The notes under the pieces: model-generated
What the model was told of the DNA's origin: nothing
Seen by the model: only the letters and a program-made list of their open reading frames with translations
Database searches by the model: none
NCBI GenBank assembly: GCA_013398295.1
Contig: VZSF01003929.1
Coordinates: 102,245-166,244, forward strand
Length of the DNA stretch: 64,000 bases
Direction: 5' to 3'
From: Chionis minor
Lineage: Eukaryota; Chordata; Aves; Charadriiformes; Chionididae
Part shown: positions 1 through 11,206 of the stretch, one piece after another
How the letters are laid out: each line of letters begins with the position of its first letter
How positions within the stretch are numbered: the first letter of the stretch is position 1
Position numbers and translations under genes: made by a program

Positions 1-533
1 TTCTTTGGATAGTCATCATCTGTGTGATGTCCCTCATTAAAAAGTTAGAGGACCGAGGACAAGATGAACTTTGCTTTGAAAAATCTTCTGTTAAGCCCTC
101 AGTGACCACACTCTGTGCTATTATTGTAGGGTTTTTCATACCATTGATCATCTTGAGCTATTGCTCCATACAAGTAATTGCAGAACTCTTGAGAAAGAAG
201 AATGAGAAGTGTCACAAGGAAAAATTAATCAGGAAGGCTGTCTACATCGTGTCTGCCAACATGGCTGTGTTCATCATATGCTTTTTACCTCTTTACCTTG
301 GGCATCTCCTTCGCTTTGTAATGGACTCCATCAGCTCCAACTGCTCTGCAATACAGAGGGTTAATAATTTTGTTCACCTCGCCTCAGTCCTTGCCAACAC
401 AAACTGCTGCCTGGATGCTATTTGCTACTACTTTGTCAACAAGGAATTTAAGGAAGCATCTCCCAAGCTAACAAAGCCCAAATCTGAAGCCAGTGAAGAA
501 GCTGAAATTCAGCTCCCATGCATAACACATTAG
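1..533 (+). CDS. GPR35: GPR35-like G-protein-coupled receptor, C-terminal part (cut by window edge)
   Basis: This is a class A seven-transmembrane receptor of the GPR35/GPR55 branch at the plasma membrane. The reading frame is open from the left edge (first full codon at base 3) to a TAG at 531-533. About 176 residues remain, from inside TM4 onward. Visible in order: the end of TM4; an ECL2 cysteine (DELCF); TM5 with its conserved proline (FFIPL); a basic third intracellular loop; TM6 with CFLPLYLG; TM7 with NCCLDAICYYF; and an amphipathic KEFKEAS segment. The TM6 context and the NCCLDAICYY-x3-KEF-x-EAS string resemble mammalian GPR35 more than GPR55, so I assign GPR35-like. The ATG at 27 is an internal methionine in TM4, not the start. 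The tail ends PCITH. Family known: GPR35 couples to Gi/G13 and responds to kynurenate-like and chemokine ligands. That role is inferred here, not shown. GPR55 or another P2Y-like member remains possible. Confidence 0.8.
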   Translation, partial: LWIVIICVMSLIKKLEDRGQDELCFEKSSVKPSVTTLCAIIVGFFIPLIILSYCSIQVIAELLRKKNEKCHKEKLIRKAVYIVSANMAVFIICFLPLYLGHLLRFVMDSISSNCSAIQRVNNFVHLASVLANTNCCLDAICYYFVNKEFKEASPKLTKPKSEASEEAEIQLPCITH

Positions 534-1346
534 CGCAAAACACATGCAGCACACATTTTGTAGTTGCTGTGTTCAAGTTCAGCTGGGACTCAAGAGCAGG
601 CTTTCACAGGGCTTTTTTTGTGTGAGTGGGATGGAGGGACTTTCTGCTAATTGGAAGAATTCAGACATGTGCAAATTAGCCCCGATTCAGACAACCACAG
701 AAGTTTAGATCCTGATGTAATGAACTGGATTTCCACTGACAATTCTCTGCCTTATGCAATTTGAGAGAAAGGATAGCCTTTCCCTGCAAAAACTGACTTT
801 CATTTCCCCAGAAAACCCCAAACAAGTACAGCCAGTGGTAACGAGGGTTTTTTTGGCCCTCGCCGCCACCTTGGATCAGTTTTTATGCAGCTGTAGCTAT
901 GACAAAGAAACAGAGGTAATTCCAAATATAAAAAAAAAAGAGAGGAAAAAAAAAAGTCAAAGTGAAACCACTGCAGAAAAAGAAAGAAGGATATTTTTAA
1001 GTCACAAACATCTTGTATTTTATTTGGTAATAACGCACAATCACAGTAACAGAGGCGGGTTTAGCCTGCTTTAGTCAACTTTACAGCACCATTCATACTA
1101 CATAACAGCTACAAAATGATCATCAATTGCAATTAGAAGGTCAGAAGAAATTGCAATTCATTGTACTGGGGAAAAACCTTACATCAAAAGTGCTTGAGTC
1201 AAATGGCATTAAATCCACTGTGCAAAGAGTTGGGGTGGGCAGTGGGAATAAGGGCTCTGTATCAGGGGTCTACTCAACCTTACAATGTAAAGGATTGCTT
1301 AAGGAAGATGGCAGCAAGTTGTTCCAAAGAAAACAACATAAATAAA
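534..1346 (+). other. Probable 3' UTR of the GPR35-like gene with poly(A) signal
   Basis: No convincing coding signal follows the stop at 533. The first canonical AATAAA downstream lies at 1341-1346, followed by a moderately T/G-containing stretch, and is the best candidate for cleavage. The stretch includes A-rich runs near 930-955. The extent of the UTR is inferred only from this signal. Confidence 0.35.
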
Positions 1347-4300
1347 GTCATGTTACTGGCACAGAGCTCAGTTTCTTAATGAGTTAAATGGAAAAGGTGG
1401 GAGACCAGGTGGTACAGGACCTGCTCTGCTGTCTGTCCCCATGAGGGGCAGCCCATCTCCCGGCTGTCCGAGCGAGGGGCAGGGGGTATGAGCTGCAACG
1501 GAGACTGAGGTTTTGAAAGGTCAAGCAGTGCATGCTACTCTGCAATGCACTTACCCACAAACAGCTAAGTAGGTGAAACCTCTAACTAGCCCCAAGCACA
1601 CACCTCCACTCACACCTCCCAACCCGAGGCTGGACTTCTATCCACCTGCACGTGCTGAGCCAAACCCTGCCACCACCTAAGCAGCTTCACAGCCCCCACG
1701 CCCAGCTCAGCCTTTGCATCTCCTCACATTCAAGGCACACGTCCAATGGAGGAAACCCCTTCAGGACAGACCCTGCTCCAGACAGTTGTTGAGCAGAGCA
1801 TTCCATCCACCCGGGCAGCGGCTGTGCTCCTGCCCAGCAAAGCTCACGCCGTCTCCACAGGACAAGTAGCCCTGGTTACTTGATCATACTGCAAGAGAGT
1901 GCTTTAAGGAAAGAACGTTTGCAAAGCCCTGACAGCTTCCCGAGGGGATGTAGGCTTCTCACTACACTTGCCAGAGATTCAGGTAGAAATGGGGATATCT
2001 GCTTTGTCATCACCAAAAATCTGAAAGCAGGATCTCACCTTCACTCACTGCACAATAGGGAGGGGGAGCAGGAGAGGGTCTGGTTGCAATAACAGACCTT
2101 TTAAAGAGGTTGTTTTCTCCCCTCTTCTACCCCCACGTTTTCTTTGAAAAGATGAAAGCCACAAAGAACAGCTCTGTGGATGCAGAGATGGGTGTCTCCT
2201 CCCGGCTCAGCCCAAGGTGGGGCACAGCCCTGCCAGGGATTTCACACTGCTCATCCTGGTGCAGTGGGAGCTCAGCTCTGCCTTCCCCAGCCCTGTGTGC
2301 TCACGGGTCTCCTGCCTCGCTGCAGTAACATATGCACCTTTGTGACTTTAATTTGATGGATTGTTCCCCAATAAGGCTAAACATACCTTTAAGATTTCCT
2401 CCCCAGTGTGGGATTTGTGTGCTGAGAGCACAGCCATTTGAGAGATCTACCTGATTGCCAGTGTTTTTTTCTACACCTCCAGTCTCACCAAGATGGGGGC
2501 GAGCTCTTCAGAGGTAAAAGCTCTGCACAAACCAAACTGCTATTTTAGACATGCACAAAAAAAATACTTCTCCAGTAACCACTGATTAAATGGGTGGAGG
2601 AGATACAAAGCTGCCTACAAAGCATTTCCGAGCAGACTGTGCTAAGCTGTCTCGCTCCGAGTAACGCCCCTTCCTCTAGCAGCCATTTGCACAGAAATAC
2701 GTACCATGAACTCTTGGCCAAAGAGGGCAAAACTTCCTCACTCCAGAAACCTCCCGCCAAAGCCTCTGTTACAGCAGTTAGCCCTCAGGTGCTTACTGAG
2801 TTTTGGAGAGGGAGGGAGCCTCAGAGGGGCTGTGGAGGAGACAGTCGGGTTGTTCCAGTGCAGGATGGTCCTGGGCAGGGAATGCAGGGATGGCTCCTCA
2901 CTGTCACAACCAGCCTCCACAGATGGTTTGAGCGGGACCATGGCCGCTCCCAAAGACTGCCCAGGAGCAGCTGGTGAATGAGGGCAAAGGGGGAGGAGTG
3001 TATGTTTTCACTCTCAGAAAAGAGGTGTGATAAACTATCACTTTGACACAGGACTAAAACCTCCGTTCTTCACCATTTGAGGAGGGTCTATCCAAGTACA
3101 GGGCAGCCAGGGATTCTGATGGGCTGGGACTGAAATATGTGGCACAAGGACCAAGAAACCCCCTCAGGTTCCCCAGCTAGAAAACTGGATTATGCCGTTC
3201 CGTTTACTCACTTTTTTCCTGCTTTTTCCACCTGGAGCTTTCGGGCTGATTTAGTAGAAGGAGTGTCCTCTAAATTCATAACCCAGTTGACCAAGCTCTC
3301 CCACACCATACAGAGGAGAGCTAAAGGATGAATTAAGCGGTGCGGAGACAGCAGCACTCTACAGCAGCAGACATTTCTGGTGGGCTCAGCAATCTCTGGG
3401 AGACAAGGAAGATCCAAGCACTTTCCAACAAGATACGGATTCTTTCACCGCTGCCTGGAAGGCAGACAGCCCCCACCCCGTGCACAGACAGACCCTAACT
3501 ATCCAGGTGCAGCAGGCCTTGCCTGGCTTGCTTTGATCTTGCTGCAAAAACCAAGTTATCTCACCACATCCACCAAGCTTTCAAACATGTGCAACTTCAC
3601 CTTCTTAGTTACAAAAAACCGATCACAAAAGCATGAGTGCAGCTGCTGCAGCACACGGAGGTGACTGCGCAGGCGGGAGAGACACACAGAGCATAGGAGC
3701 ACATCCAAACCTCCCGCTAACTTTCACATTGTTGCTCACAGAGGTCTGGTAACGTCTCACACCAGCTTTCTTGCTTGGGGCTTTCCATTTGCTGTTGCTG
3801 TCACATTTTAAATGAACCCTGCTGCCAAGTACTGAACCAGGGGCAGCTGACCGAAAAATGAGAGTTCAGATGAATGTCAGGTGTGGGGGGAAAGCGCGAA
3901 AGCTGTCATCAAAAAACTGTGACATACTTCAAAGATGCTATGATCGAAGACAGAAAAAGAGCACACTTCTGGGGAAGTGAAAATCAAGGTGGGTCACTGT
4001 CGTTAGCTTGAGATAGAAGCATTCCTATGTCTCCCTGTTTCTGAATAAAGGCTCAGAAACATCGAGTCACTCCAATGGGACGAGCTGTCTTGTGTGGGCA
4101 CACCGTATGCACCAGCTGGGGCGAGCATCTGACACCATGAATTCCTCATCCTCAAAGGTTCTAAAAGGCTGCAGCATTTGCAGTTGTCCATCAGAAACCC
4201 CAGCAGCAGTCTGCCAGCAGCTTTACTAACTTCAAAACACCTGTTTCACTTCTGCCTGCTGACATTTTTCTACCAAGATGAACAATTCTACTTCTGCCTT

Positions 4301-6394
4301 TCTGGCCCTTAGCTTTCAAGCCAGGCTCCCTGCTTTGGTTCAGTAAAAATTTGGCACAGATATTTCAAGCTAGACTTTCATGAGCCTCAAAATTGCAGCA
4401 GTAAGTCTGTAGGTCTCTTGCCGTTGGTGGGTGCCACAGCCTGCAGCCACTTGTTTAAGACTCGCCCTATGTTGCTGTATAAAATTGGGCTCCAGAAACA
4501 TCACATCTCCACTAAAAGTCACGTTGCACCGACCAAGGACCAAAGGACCATCCTTGCTCAGTGCCCCAGCAGAGAGATTGCATCATGTCTCCACCACGGA
4601 GACATTGCACTTCAGAAGGGCAGGACACCATCCTGCACACCCCACATGGGTCACACAGCTCCTCCACGTTCCCGCAGCTATTTCATGACCTGCTTAAGTT
4701 AACACATGTACACTTCTGCCTGTCACAAAGGTTATTCAATAATTTCTTCTGAGAAGAGCCCTGGGTGGCAGAAGGAAGGGGGCTGCATAATCTAATCTGA
4801 TTTCACAGCAGAGAGGCAGCAACGGACAATTGCTCAACACCCACCACGGGCAGGGCAGGGCAGCGTAAGCAGAAGGTGGTCAGGAGTGATCTTGGGGCAG
4901 GAAGGAAGAGATTCTTGTTTAATCTATAATTTAATGGTTAGATCTTTTACTGATGCCCACTTCCTCTGCTTGCTATTATTCTGCTGAACAGAAGAACGCA
5001 GCTGCTGTTCTTTCTACTCTCACAATGGCAACTGAGTAATCATGAAGAATTAAGCCCTTAATCTTGCTACTTCAATGCTACTTCGTGTTCTGGACACTGA
5101 CCATATCAGACTTGGGTGGCATTTAACATGTCCTTAGGGGCTGGCTCCCAGTCCCCGCTGCTAGACAGTCCCCGGTCACCTAAAGTGCCACCCTGCGCCC
5201 AGGGGCCGGGGAGGCAGAGTGAGCTCTGTGCCTCAGAGGAGCGCACCCGATGGCTGTGACCCTTCATCGTCACTGGGATCTTCACTCTCTGCCACACCAC
5301 GTTTTCATCTCAAATGACACAGCTACATTGACAGTATTTTAGCAGTTTTAGAGAGTGGTGGGGTTTGGCTTCTGTATTGTTTTTAAAGAAACAGAACTTG
5401 AAAACATTGCAAAGGTGCAATAAACTGCAAAAATAAAATATATATCTGACTTCAATAACATACCTGGATTTTTTCTCTTTTACCAGCTGGCTGGTCCCAA
5501 AGGGTGGATTTTGTCCCTTTGGGAAGCGCAGGTGGTATTTTCAGTAGGCAGAGCAAGGCGGGGATCTCACCTCCCGCCTCCTGGAGGGACGGTGGTCTGT
5601 AGCAGTCACAGCTCTGGAAGAAGGGACAGGCGAGCTCAAATAAAACAGCACTGCTCCAGGTATGCATGTTTGGGGGGTTTTTTAACCTGTCACTTCAGGG
5701 ACCTCAGAGCTATTTCGGTCCCAGCAGGGAGGTCTCAGTAGAGGTGGTTGCTTGATCAAATCCTCTGCTAGGTAATGCACAATCTAGGAAACAGAGGCCC
5801 TGACAAAAACTTTCCCTGGAGGCAATGCACTCCCCTGCATCCAGGTGTCTGCCTCCTGCTGGGCTGCCTTGGGCAGGACCACTCCAGCATCCACCTCCCT
5901 GGACACCCACCGCCTTCTCCCAGCAAAAGGAAAGTGGATCCCACCACCTGCCTGCCTGGGACAGGGGTGCTAACCAGGCAGCATCCCCCAATGGTTTTCA
6001 AAACAACAACATAATCAAAAAGAAGAGAAAAGGCCTCCCATGGAGATGAGAGCATGGCAGAAAACGCACTCTTTCAAAAAGAGGTTTCCCAGATTTTGCA
6101 TTTAGAGGCACACCCCAGGTTTAGACTGTGATGCTAGTGACAATTTATCTACACGATTGAGGCAGATTTGAGGTGATGACATTCAAATCAGTTATGAAAT
6201 CCAGCACATTTCTGTTTTTTGATTAATTCACATTGGGTTTACTTTTTGCCAGTAAATCCCAGGCTAATTTAGTGCCACTGGTATATTTCAATACTTTCCT
6301 CTGCCTCATAAACACACAAACTCCTCACATATTACCCTAGTTTCCCTTGAAACATTTCCCTATTTAACTTCTTAACTTCTTAATGTTTATTTTT
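1347..6394. other. Intergenic, no gene recognised
   Basis: Moderate-GC unique sequence. Short open frames occur on both strands, but they overlap one another, lack splice context and resemble no family I know. No tRNA, rRNA or repeat array was seen. Candidate AATAAA-type hexamers (for example near 5420-5440) have no gene to belong to. Confidence 0.5.
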
Positions 6395-7171
6395 TCAGTA
6401 AAAACGACCAAAGGAGAAACTGCTTTCCAGAGGGACCTGGACATGCTTGAGAGGTGGGCTAATGCAAATGGCATGAAGTTCAACCAAGCCAAGTGCAGAG
6501 TCCTACACCTGGGACGTGGCAATCCCAGGCATAAATACAGGCTGGGCAGAGAATGGCTGGAGAGCAGCCCTGAGGAGAAGGACTTGGGAGTGCTCATGGA
6601 TGAGAAGCTCAACATACACCGGCAGTGCGCGCTGGCAGCCCAGAAAGCCAACCGTATCCTGGGTTGCATCAAAAGAAGCGTGGCCAGCAGGGCACGGGAG
6701 GTGATTCTCCCCCTCTACTCCGCGCTTGTGAGACCCCACCTGGAGTACTGTGTCCAGCTCTGGAGTCCTCAACATAGAAAGGACATCGAACTGTTGGAAC
6801 GGGTCCAGCGAAGGGCCACTAAGGTGATTAGAGGGATGGAGCACCTCTCCTATGAGGGCAGGCTGAGAGAGCTGGGGCTGTTCAGCCTGGAGAAGAGAAG
6901 GCTCCGGGGAGACCTGATAGCAGCCTTTCAGTATCTGAAGGGAGCCTACAGGAGAGCTGGAAAGGGACTCTTTGTCAGGAAGTCTAGTGATAGGACAAGG
7001 GGTAATGGTTTTAAATTGGAAGAGGGGAGATTTAGATTAGATATTAGGAAGAAGTTCTTTACTGTGAGGGTGGTGAGGCACTGGAACAGGTTGCCCAGGG
7101 AAGTTGTGGAGGCCCCATCCCTGGAAGTGTTTAAGGCCAGGCTGGATGGGGCTTTGAGCAACCTGCTCTAG
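6395..7171 (+). pseudogene. CR1 ORF2 C-terminal reverse-transcriptase fragment (open frame)
   Basis: About 258 codons remain open, ending in TAG at 7169-7171. They correspond to the region C-terminal of the reverse-transcriptase catalytic motifs. Recognisable blocks are a motif-D/thumb-like segment ([14 protein letters not shown]), [69 protein letters not shown] and the near-terminal [11 protein letters not shown]. The endonuclease domain and the catalytic YADD-type motif are absent because of the 5' truncation, so the product cannot retrotranspose itself. Upstream codons to 6383 belong to flanking DNA. This is not expected to be a host gene. Confidence 0.85.
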
Positions 7172-7267
7172 TGAGAGGTGTCCCTGCCCATGGCAGGGGT
7201 TTTGGAACTTGATGATCTTTAAGGTCCCTTCCAACTCTAACCATTCTATGATTCTATGATTCTATGA
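6395..7267 (+). mobile_element. 5'-truncated CR1 non-LTR retrotransposon, young copy
   Basis: This is the 3' end of a CR1 LINE in the sense orientation. It contains the end of ORF2, a short 3' UTR with the conserved GATGATCTTTAAGGTCCCTT block, and the CR1 terminus: three ATTCTATG octamers at 7243-7266, with no poly(A). The left boundary near 6395 is approximate. Homology to the CR1 frame is clear from '[20 protein letters not shown]' onward, so the insertion is strongly 5'-truncated, as most CR1 copies are. The frame is still open up to its natural stop, which suggests a fairly recent insertion. No target-site duplication was found, as is usual for CR1. Confidence 0.95.
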
Positions 7268-9608
7268 ACTGCTTTTCTGCTTTCAGATAGGGCTGTGTAA
7301 GCCAGATGCTAAAGAGTGTGCGTCACTTTTGTGCTTGGCCAAGCTTCTTCAGTTTCCAGCTGCACAAGGCATACAGCATGTCAGTCGGCATATACAGAAG
7401 ACAGAAATCACAAGAGCTTCTTTTCGTGCACTTAAAACCTCCCTCTTAGTGCTGGCAAAAGCCCCAATGGCACAAAGGTTTCTGCCAGGGTCAGAAGAGC
7501 AATGGGGACCGGCAGCCTCCCGGCACAGCGCACACAACGGCAATAAAAGAGCCCTTTGCTCCAGCACTTTTGGTGCTGATGGTGATGGTTTGCAAGCCCT
7601 GTCCCCAGCGCAGGGACTGGCCTGTCCTCTTCCCCGCATGGTTTGTACCTGAATCTGCACTGGAGGCATCCCATGAACCTCTCCTCTGTGGAGGGACGCT
7701 CAGGGGAGCACTGGGAGTCTCGGGCCCATCTGTGATGCAAGAAGTGTCCTCCCTTGGCTCCAGGAGGTGTGCATGTTCCTCCTCCAGACTTTATGGCATG
7801 GGAATCCCCCATCCCAGTGCTACTACCCATGCCCAGCCTGCCCCAGGATCCTGCTGCAACTGGAAACCTGTCTTTATGCCTTACACTGCTGTGATGGAGG
7901 AAAGAAATGGGGGTACAAGACCCACATGAAAACCCAGCTTTAGAAGTTGCTGTGTTAGCAATTACCCTTTTCAGAGAGTGAACTGTGCTGCACAGCTGTT
8001 TTCATTTTTACCTTTTGGAGGCTTTCCTTCTTCAGGTGACTCTGTCCTCAGCAAAAGCCAGACCTGCAGTGCAGGATCACCTGAACTCTCTAGCTGTCCA
8101 ACACCACTGCAGTATCCCCCAGCCTGGGCTGGCCTGCCCATGAACGGCCACACAGCATCCAGCAGATCAGAAAAATCACCCGGCTTCCCCTTCCATCAGC
8201 TGCAGAAACAAGGGGTTTCCCCTCCCCTGGGAAAAGCTGGATGCGACCAGGGTGAGGCGATGAAAAAGGTACCACAGCTGGAGGAGGCAGAGAAGGTCCC
8301 GTGCCTGCAGGTCAAGCTTTTCCAGAAGCCCTGTGATATCCCCAACCCACCTTGAGGGTACCCAGCACAGTTCTCAGTCAGGAAGCACATGCGCCACATG
8401 CATAAATGAGAGGAAAAGAGGGAAAGAAAGGAAAAAAAACCCCTCAAACCAACCAAAGGCACACCTCCCCTAAATGGGGAGGAAAGAGGTGTGCCTTAGA
8501 AAACACGCCACTATTTCCATCATCCTTTCCAGGTCTTGGGCTGTCTTTTTTTTTTCTTTTTTGCTGTCGTCTCCTGTAAGTGACCCCAGAAGCAGCGCAG
8601 CCTTTCCAGCAGCCATAAAGGCACATTCTGGTGGCCAGAACTGGTTGCTGCCACTCTGAATTATCCTGACTAGTGCTGAGCATCCAGCCCCAGTATGGGC
8701 CAGTCATCCTTGCCCAGGGCAATTTTTGGCATGTTATCAACTACAGCAACAATGATCCAATAGAAATCAAAAAACCCAAACCCTAAAAACAAGCAAACAA
8801 ACAAACAAAAAACATAACAATGCCCATACCTTTCTGCAAGAAGTACATGATTATTATATGGCTCCTTGGCATTGTCTCTCTCACATTCCTTTTCCTCCCC
8901 TTTTCAAAGAAAAACCATTCTTAATCTAAAATCCAGAGGCAATGGTCAGAATATGTTTATCACAAAATGGACCACCAAAGTCAGGGATCTTTCGGTAAGG
9001 TCTGGCTGCCCCATATACCTGCCACCCCAGCTGTCAAATGCATATTGGAGGTATGAGCACATAGACAGCCCAAATCATCACAACGAGTTCACTCCAGGGC
9101 AGAAGTTGAAACCACAGCAAAAGGACTTTTTTTTTTTTTTTTTTGGAACTTGCCAAGTGCTGAGCTGTGCAAAGCCATTCCTTTCTGCAGCACCTTTTGC
9201 TGCCCAACCACCAGGTGCCTCACCGATGCTGTAGATTGTGGCACTGCTGTGAGGCAGGGATGTTAGGAAGGATAAGCAGCAGGCCTGGCAAACAGCAATA
9301 TTTTGGGGGAAATGCCTGCAAGTTAAAAATGTACACTTTCTTTTAGCAGCAAGGGGAATGCACAGATAAGAGCAGTAGGTGCCACAGCTTTTCCTCAGGC
9401 CTGTATTTACCCTCTTGTTGTTAAACATGTTTATAAGCCATGCTGACGCAGGTGGTAGGGAGCCTTGGTTTCATGAAAATTCAGTGCTTTTCTTTAAAAG
9501 CAACATTTGCTGCCAATTCTGGTGCAACCTCACCCACCAAATGTGGCCTAACCCCTCCCAACAGGTGCCAAAGCAGGGCCAGTATAGTTTCACAAGACCA
9601 TTAATCAC
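7268..9608. other. Intergenic, no gene recognised; simple repeats
   Basis: Unique sequence without a supported gene. It contains a (CAAA)n-like tract at 8791-8812 and an 18-base T run at 9127-9144. The frames in 7300-8740 overlap each other on both strands and look like chance frames in GC-richer DNA. Confidence 0.5.
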
Positions 9609-10333
9609 TGTTGTGGTTTGGGTGAGATTAGTCCCATCACAAAACAACTGATGGTCTCCCTCCTGCCCTGCTTTGAAGGGAAGCAGGAGAGAGAGAAAAA
9701 GAGAGACTTAAAGAGTTGAAAAGGAACTAAACTACTTTAATGAAATATTAATAATAAAATAATAAAAATAAAATAATTAAATATATACAAAACTGTATCA
9801 AGCTCCCAGGATGACAATCGTGTCACCAGCAGGCACTGGGGAAGTCACAGACTGGACTCAGTGACTGGATTCTGGATCTGGATTCGTGATTGGGATTAAA
9901 TGCAGACAAACAGACACAGTCCTCAGATGCCAGCCACTGAAGAAAGAGTGCTGATGCTTTGATCCCTCACCTTTGATACTGAGCATGAAGCAGATGGGAT
10001 GGAATACCCTGTTGGTCACTATTGGGTCACACTCCTCCCTGTAGGTGCGACCCCTCTATGCTTTTCTGCTTCTGACCCTCCAACGGGGCAAATAGCAAAT
10101 TTGGCTGCCCTTGGTGGTTATAGCAGTAACTATAAGCAAGAGCCTCGCTGCTTACCATTCCTTGATATCAAGTAAAAACATGGATCTTGTCACTCTGACA
10201 GCAAACAATTTCTGCAGAAACAGAGCCAACAGCTTATGCAAAACATGCTGTTAATTTCAACAGTTGGAAGAGGCCTAGCTAAAAAGCAAAGTTACTGAAC
10301 AAAATTGGTTCTGTTTTACCTCTAACCAGGACA
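9609..10333 (-). mobile_element. Solo LTR of an endogenous retrovirus with 5-bp target-site duplication
   Basis: Read on the minus strand the element starts TGTCCTGGTT and ends AAACCACAACA, giving the TG...CA termini of an LTR of about 725 bp. The 5-bp ATCAC occurs immediately outside both ends (9604-9608 and 10334-10338), a perfect target-site duplication. Five bases suit an ERVL/class III-like integrase, though other classes are possible. Inside, the minus strand shows a GTATTCCAT block and a degenerate TATA-like region near 9980. An ATTAAA poly(A) signal lies at 9737-9742, in a very A/T-rich stretch (9730-9785). No gag, pol or env flanks it, so it is a recombination remnant. Confidence 0.85.
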
Positions 10334-10338
10334 ATCAC

Positions 10339-10631
10339 CCTTGGTTCAAGCAGAAGCCTGGGACTGGGAAATCAGACTGTCTTGGTGCTCAGTCACTTCA
10401 CCACCACAGCTTAAAAAACCGGCCCATGACTGAAGAGAAGAGAGACAGACAAGAACGGAAACTGACTGGCTAACAGACTCCAACCAGCAATCCTTTTCCC
10501 CAAAAGGAGCGATTAATGTTCAAGGTCGGCTCCTCCAACTACCTGTGCAGAAGTGACAAGCCAGCAGCAGTACGTCCCTAGCCCCGAGGGTTCGGGTCCC
10601 CCCTCTGCACCAGCATCCCTCACTGACACGC
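10339..10631. other. Short unique spacer between two LTRs
   Basis: About 290 bp of unique DNA with no retroviral coding sequence. The two neighbouring LTRs are therefore independent insertions, not the two ends of one provirus. This agrees with their opposite orientations. Confidence 0.5.
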
Positions 10632-11206
10632 TGTTGTGATTTCAGCTCGGATGGAGCCGACTTTCCTGCTGGCACCTGGTCTGGTGCTGTGTTTTGGGTT
10701 TGGGATAGGAATGATGTTGATAATACACTGATGGTTTTGGTTGTTGTTAAACAGTCAAGGCCTTTTCTGCTCCTTATATCGCCCTGCCAGTGTGCAGGCT
10801 GGGAGTGCACAAAAAGTTGGGAGGAGACACAGCCGGGACAGCTGACCCCAACAGACCAAAGAGCTATTCCATACTATGTGACATCATGCTCAGTATATAA
10901 AGCTGGGGGAAGAAGAAGGAAGGGGAGAATGTTCGGAGTGACAGCATTTGTCTTCCCAAGTAACCATTAAATGTGATGGAGCCCTGCTTTCCTGGGGGTG
11001 GCTGAACACCTTCCTGCCAATGGGAAGCAGTGAATGAATTCCTTGTTTTACTTTGCTTGCATGCGCAGCTTTTGTTTTACTGTCCTTATCTCAACCCACA
11101 AGTTTTCTCACTTTTACCCTTCTGTTTCTCTCCCTCATCCCGCCATGGGGCCAGTGAGCAAGCACCTGCATGGTGCTTAGTTGCCGGCTGGGGTTAAACC
11201 ACAACA
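10632..11206 (+). mobile_element. Solo LTR of an endogenous retrovirus, plus orientation
   Basis: A 575-bp element begins TGTTGTGATTTCAGC and ends GGGTTAAACCACAACA. Its terminal 11 bases form an imperfect inverted repeat. It has a full LTR promoter layout: a GCTGACCCCAAC-containing U3, a TATATAAA box at 10894-10901, and an ATTAAA signal at 10966-10971 shortly after. Layout and termini resemble the neighbouring minus-strand LTR and common avian ERV LTRs, so they are probably related families. A clean target-site duplication is not visible. CTCAC (10619-10623) against CTCAT (11207-11211) would fit only if the element starts 8 bases earlier. No internal retroviral genes remain. Confidence 0.8.
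10894..10901 (+). promoter_or_regulatory. TATA box of the plus-strand solo LTR
   Basis: TATATAAA inside the LTR, 65 bases upstream of an ATTAAA signal, is the normal U3/R arrangement of a retroviral promoter. The LTR could in principle start transcripts toward the GPR55-like gene, but nothing in the sequence shows that it does. Confidence 0.5.
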
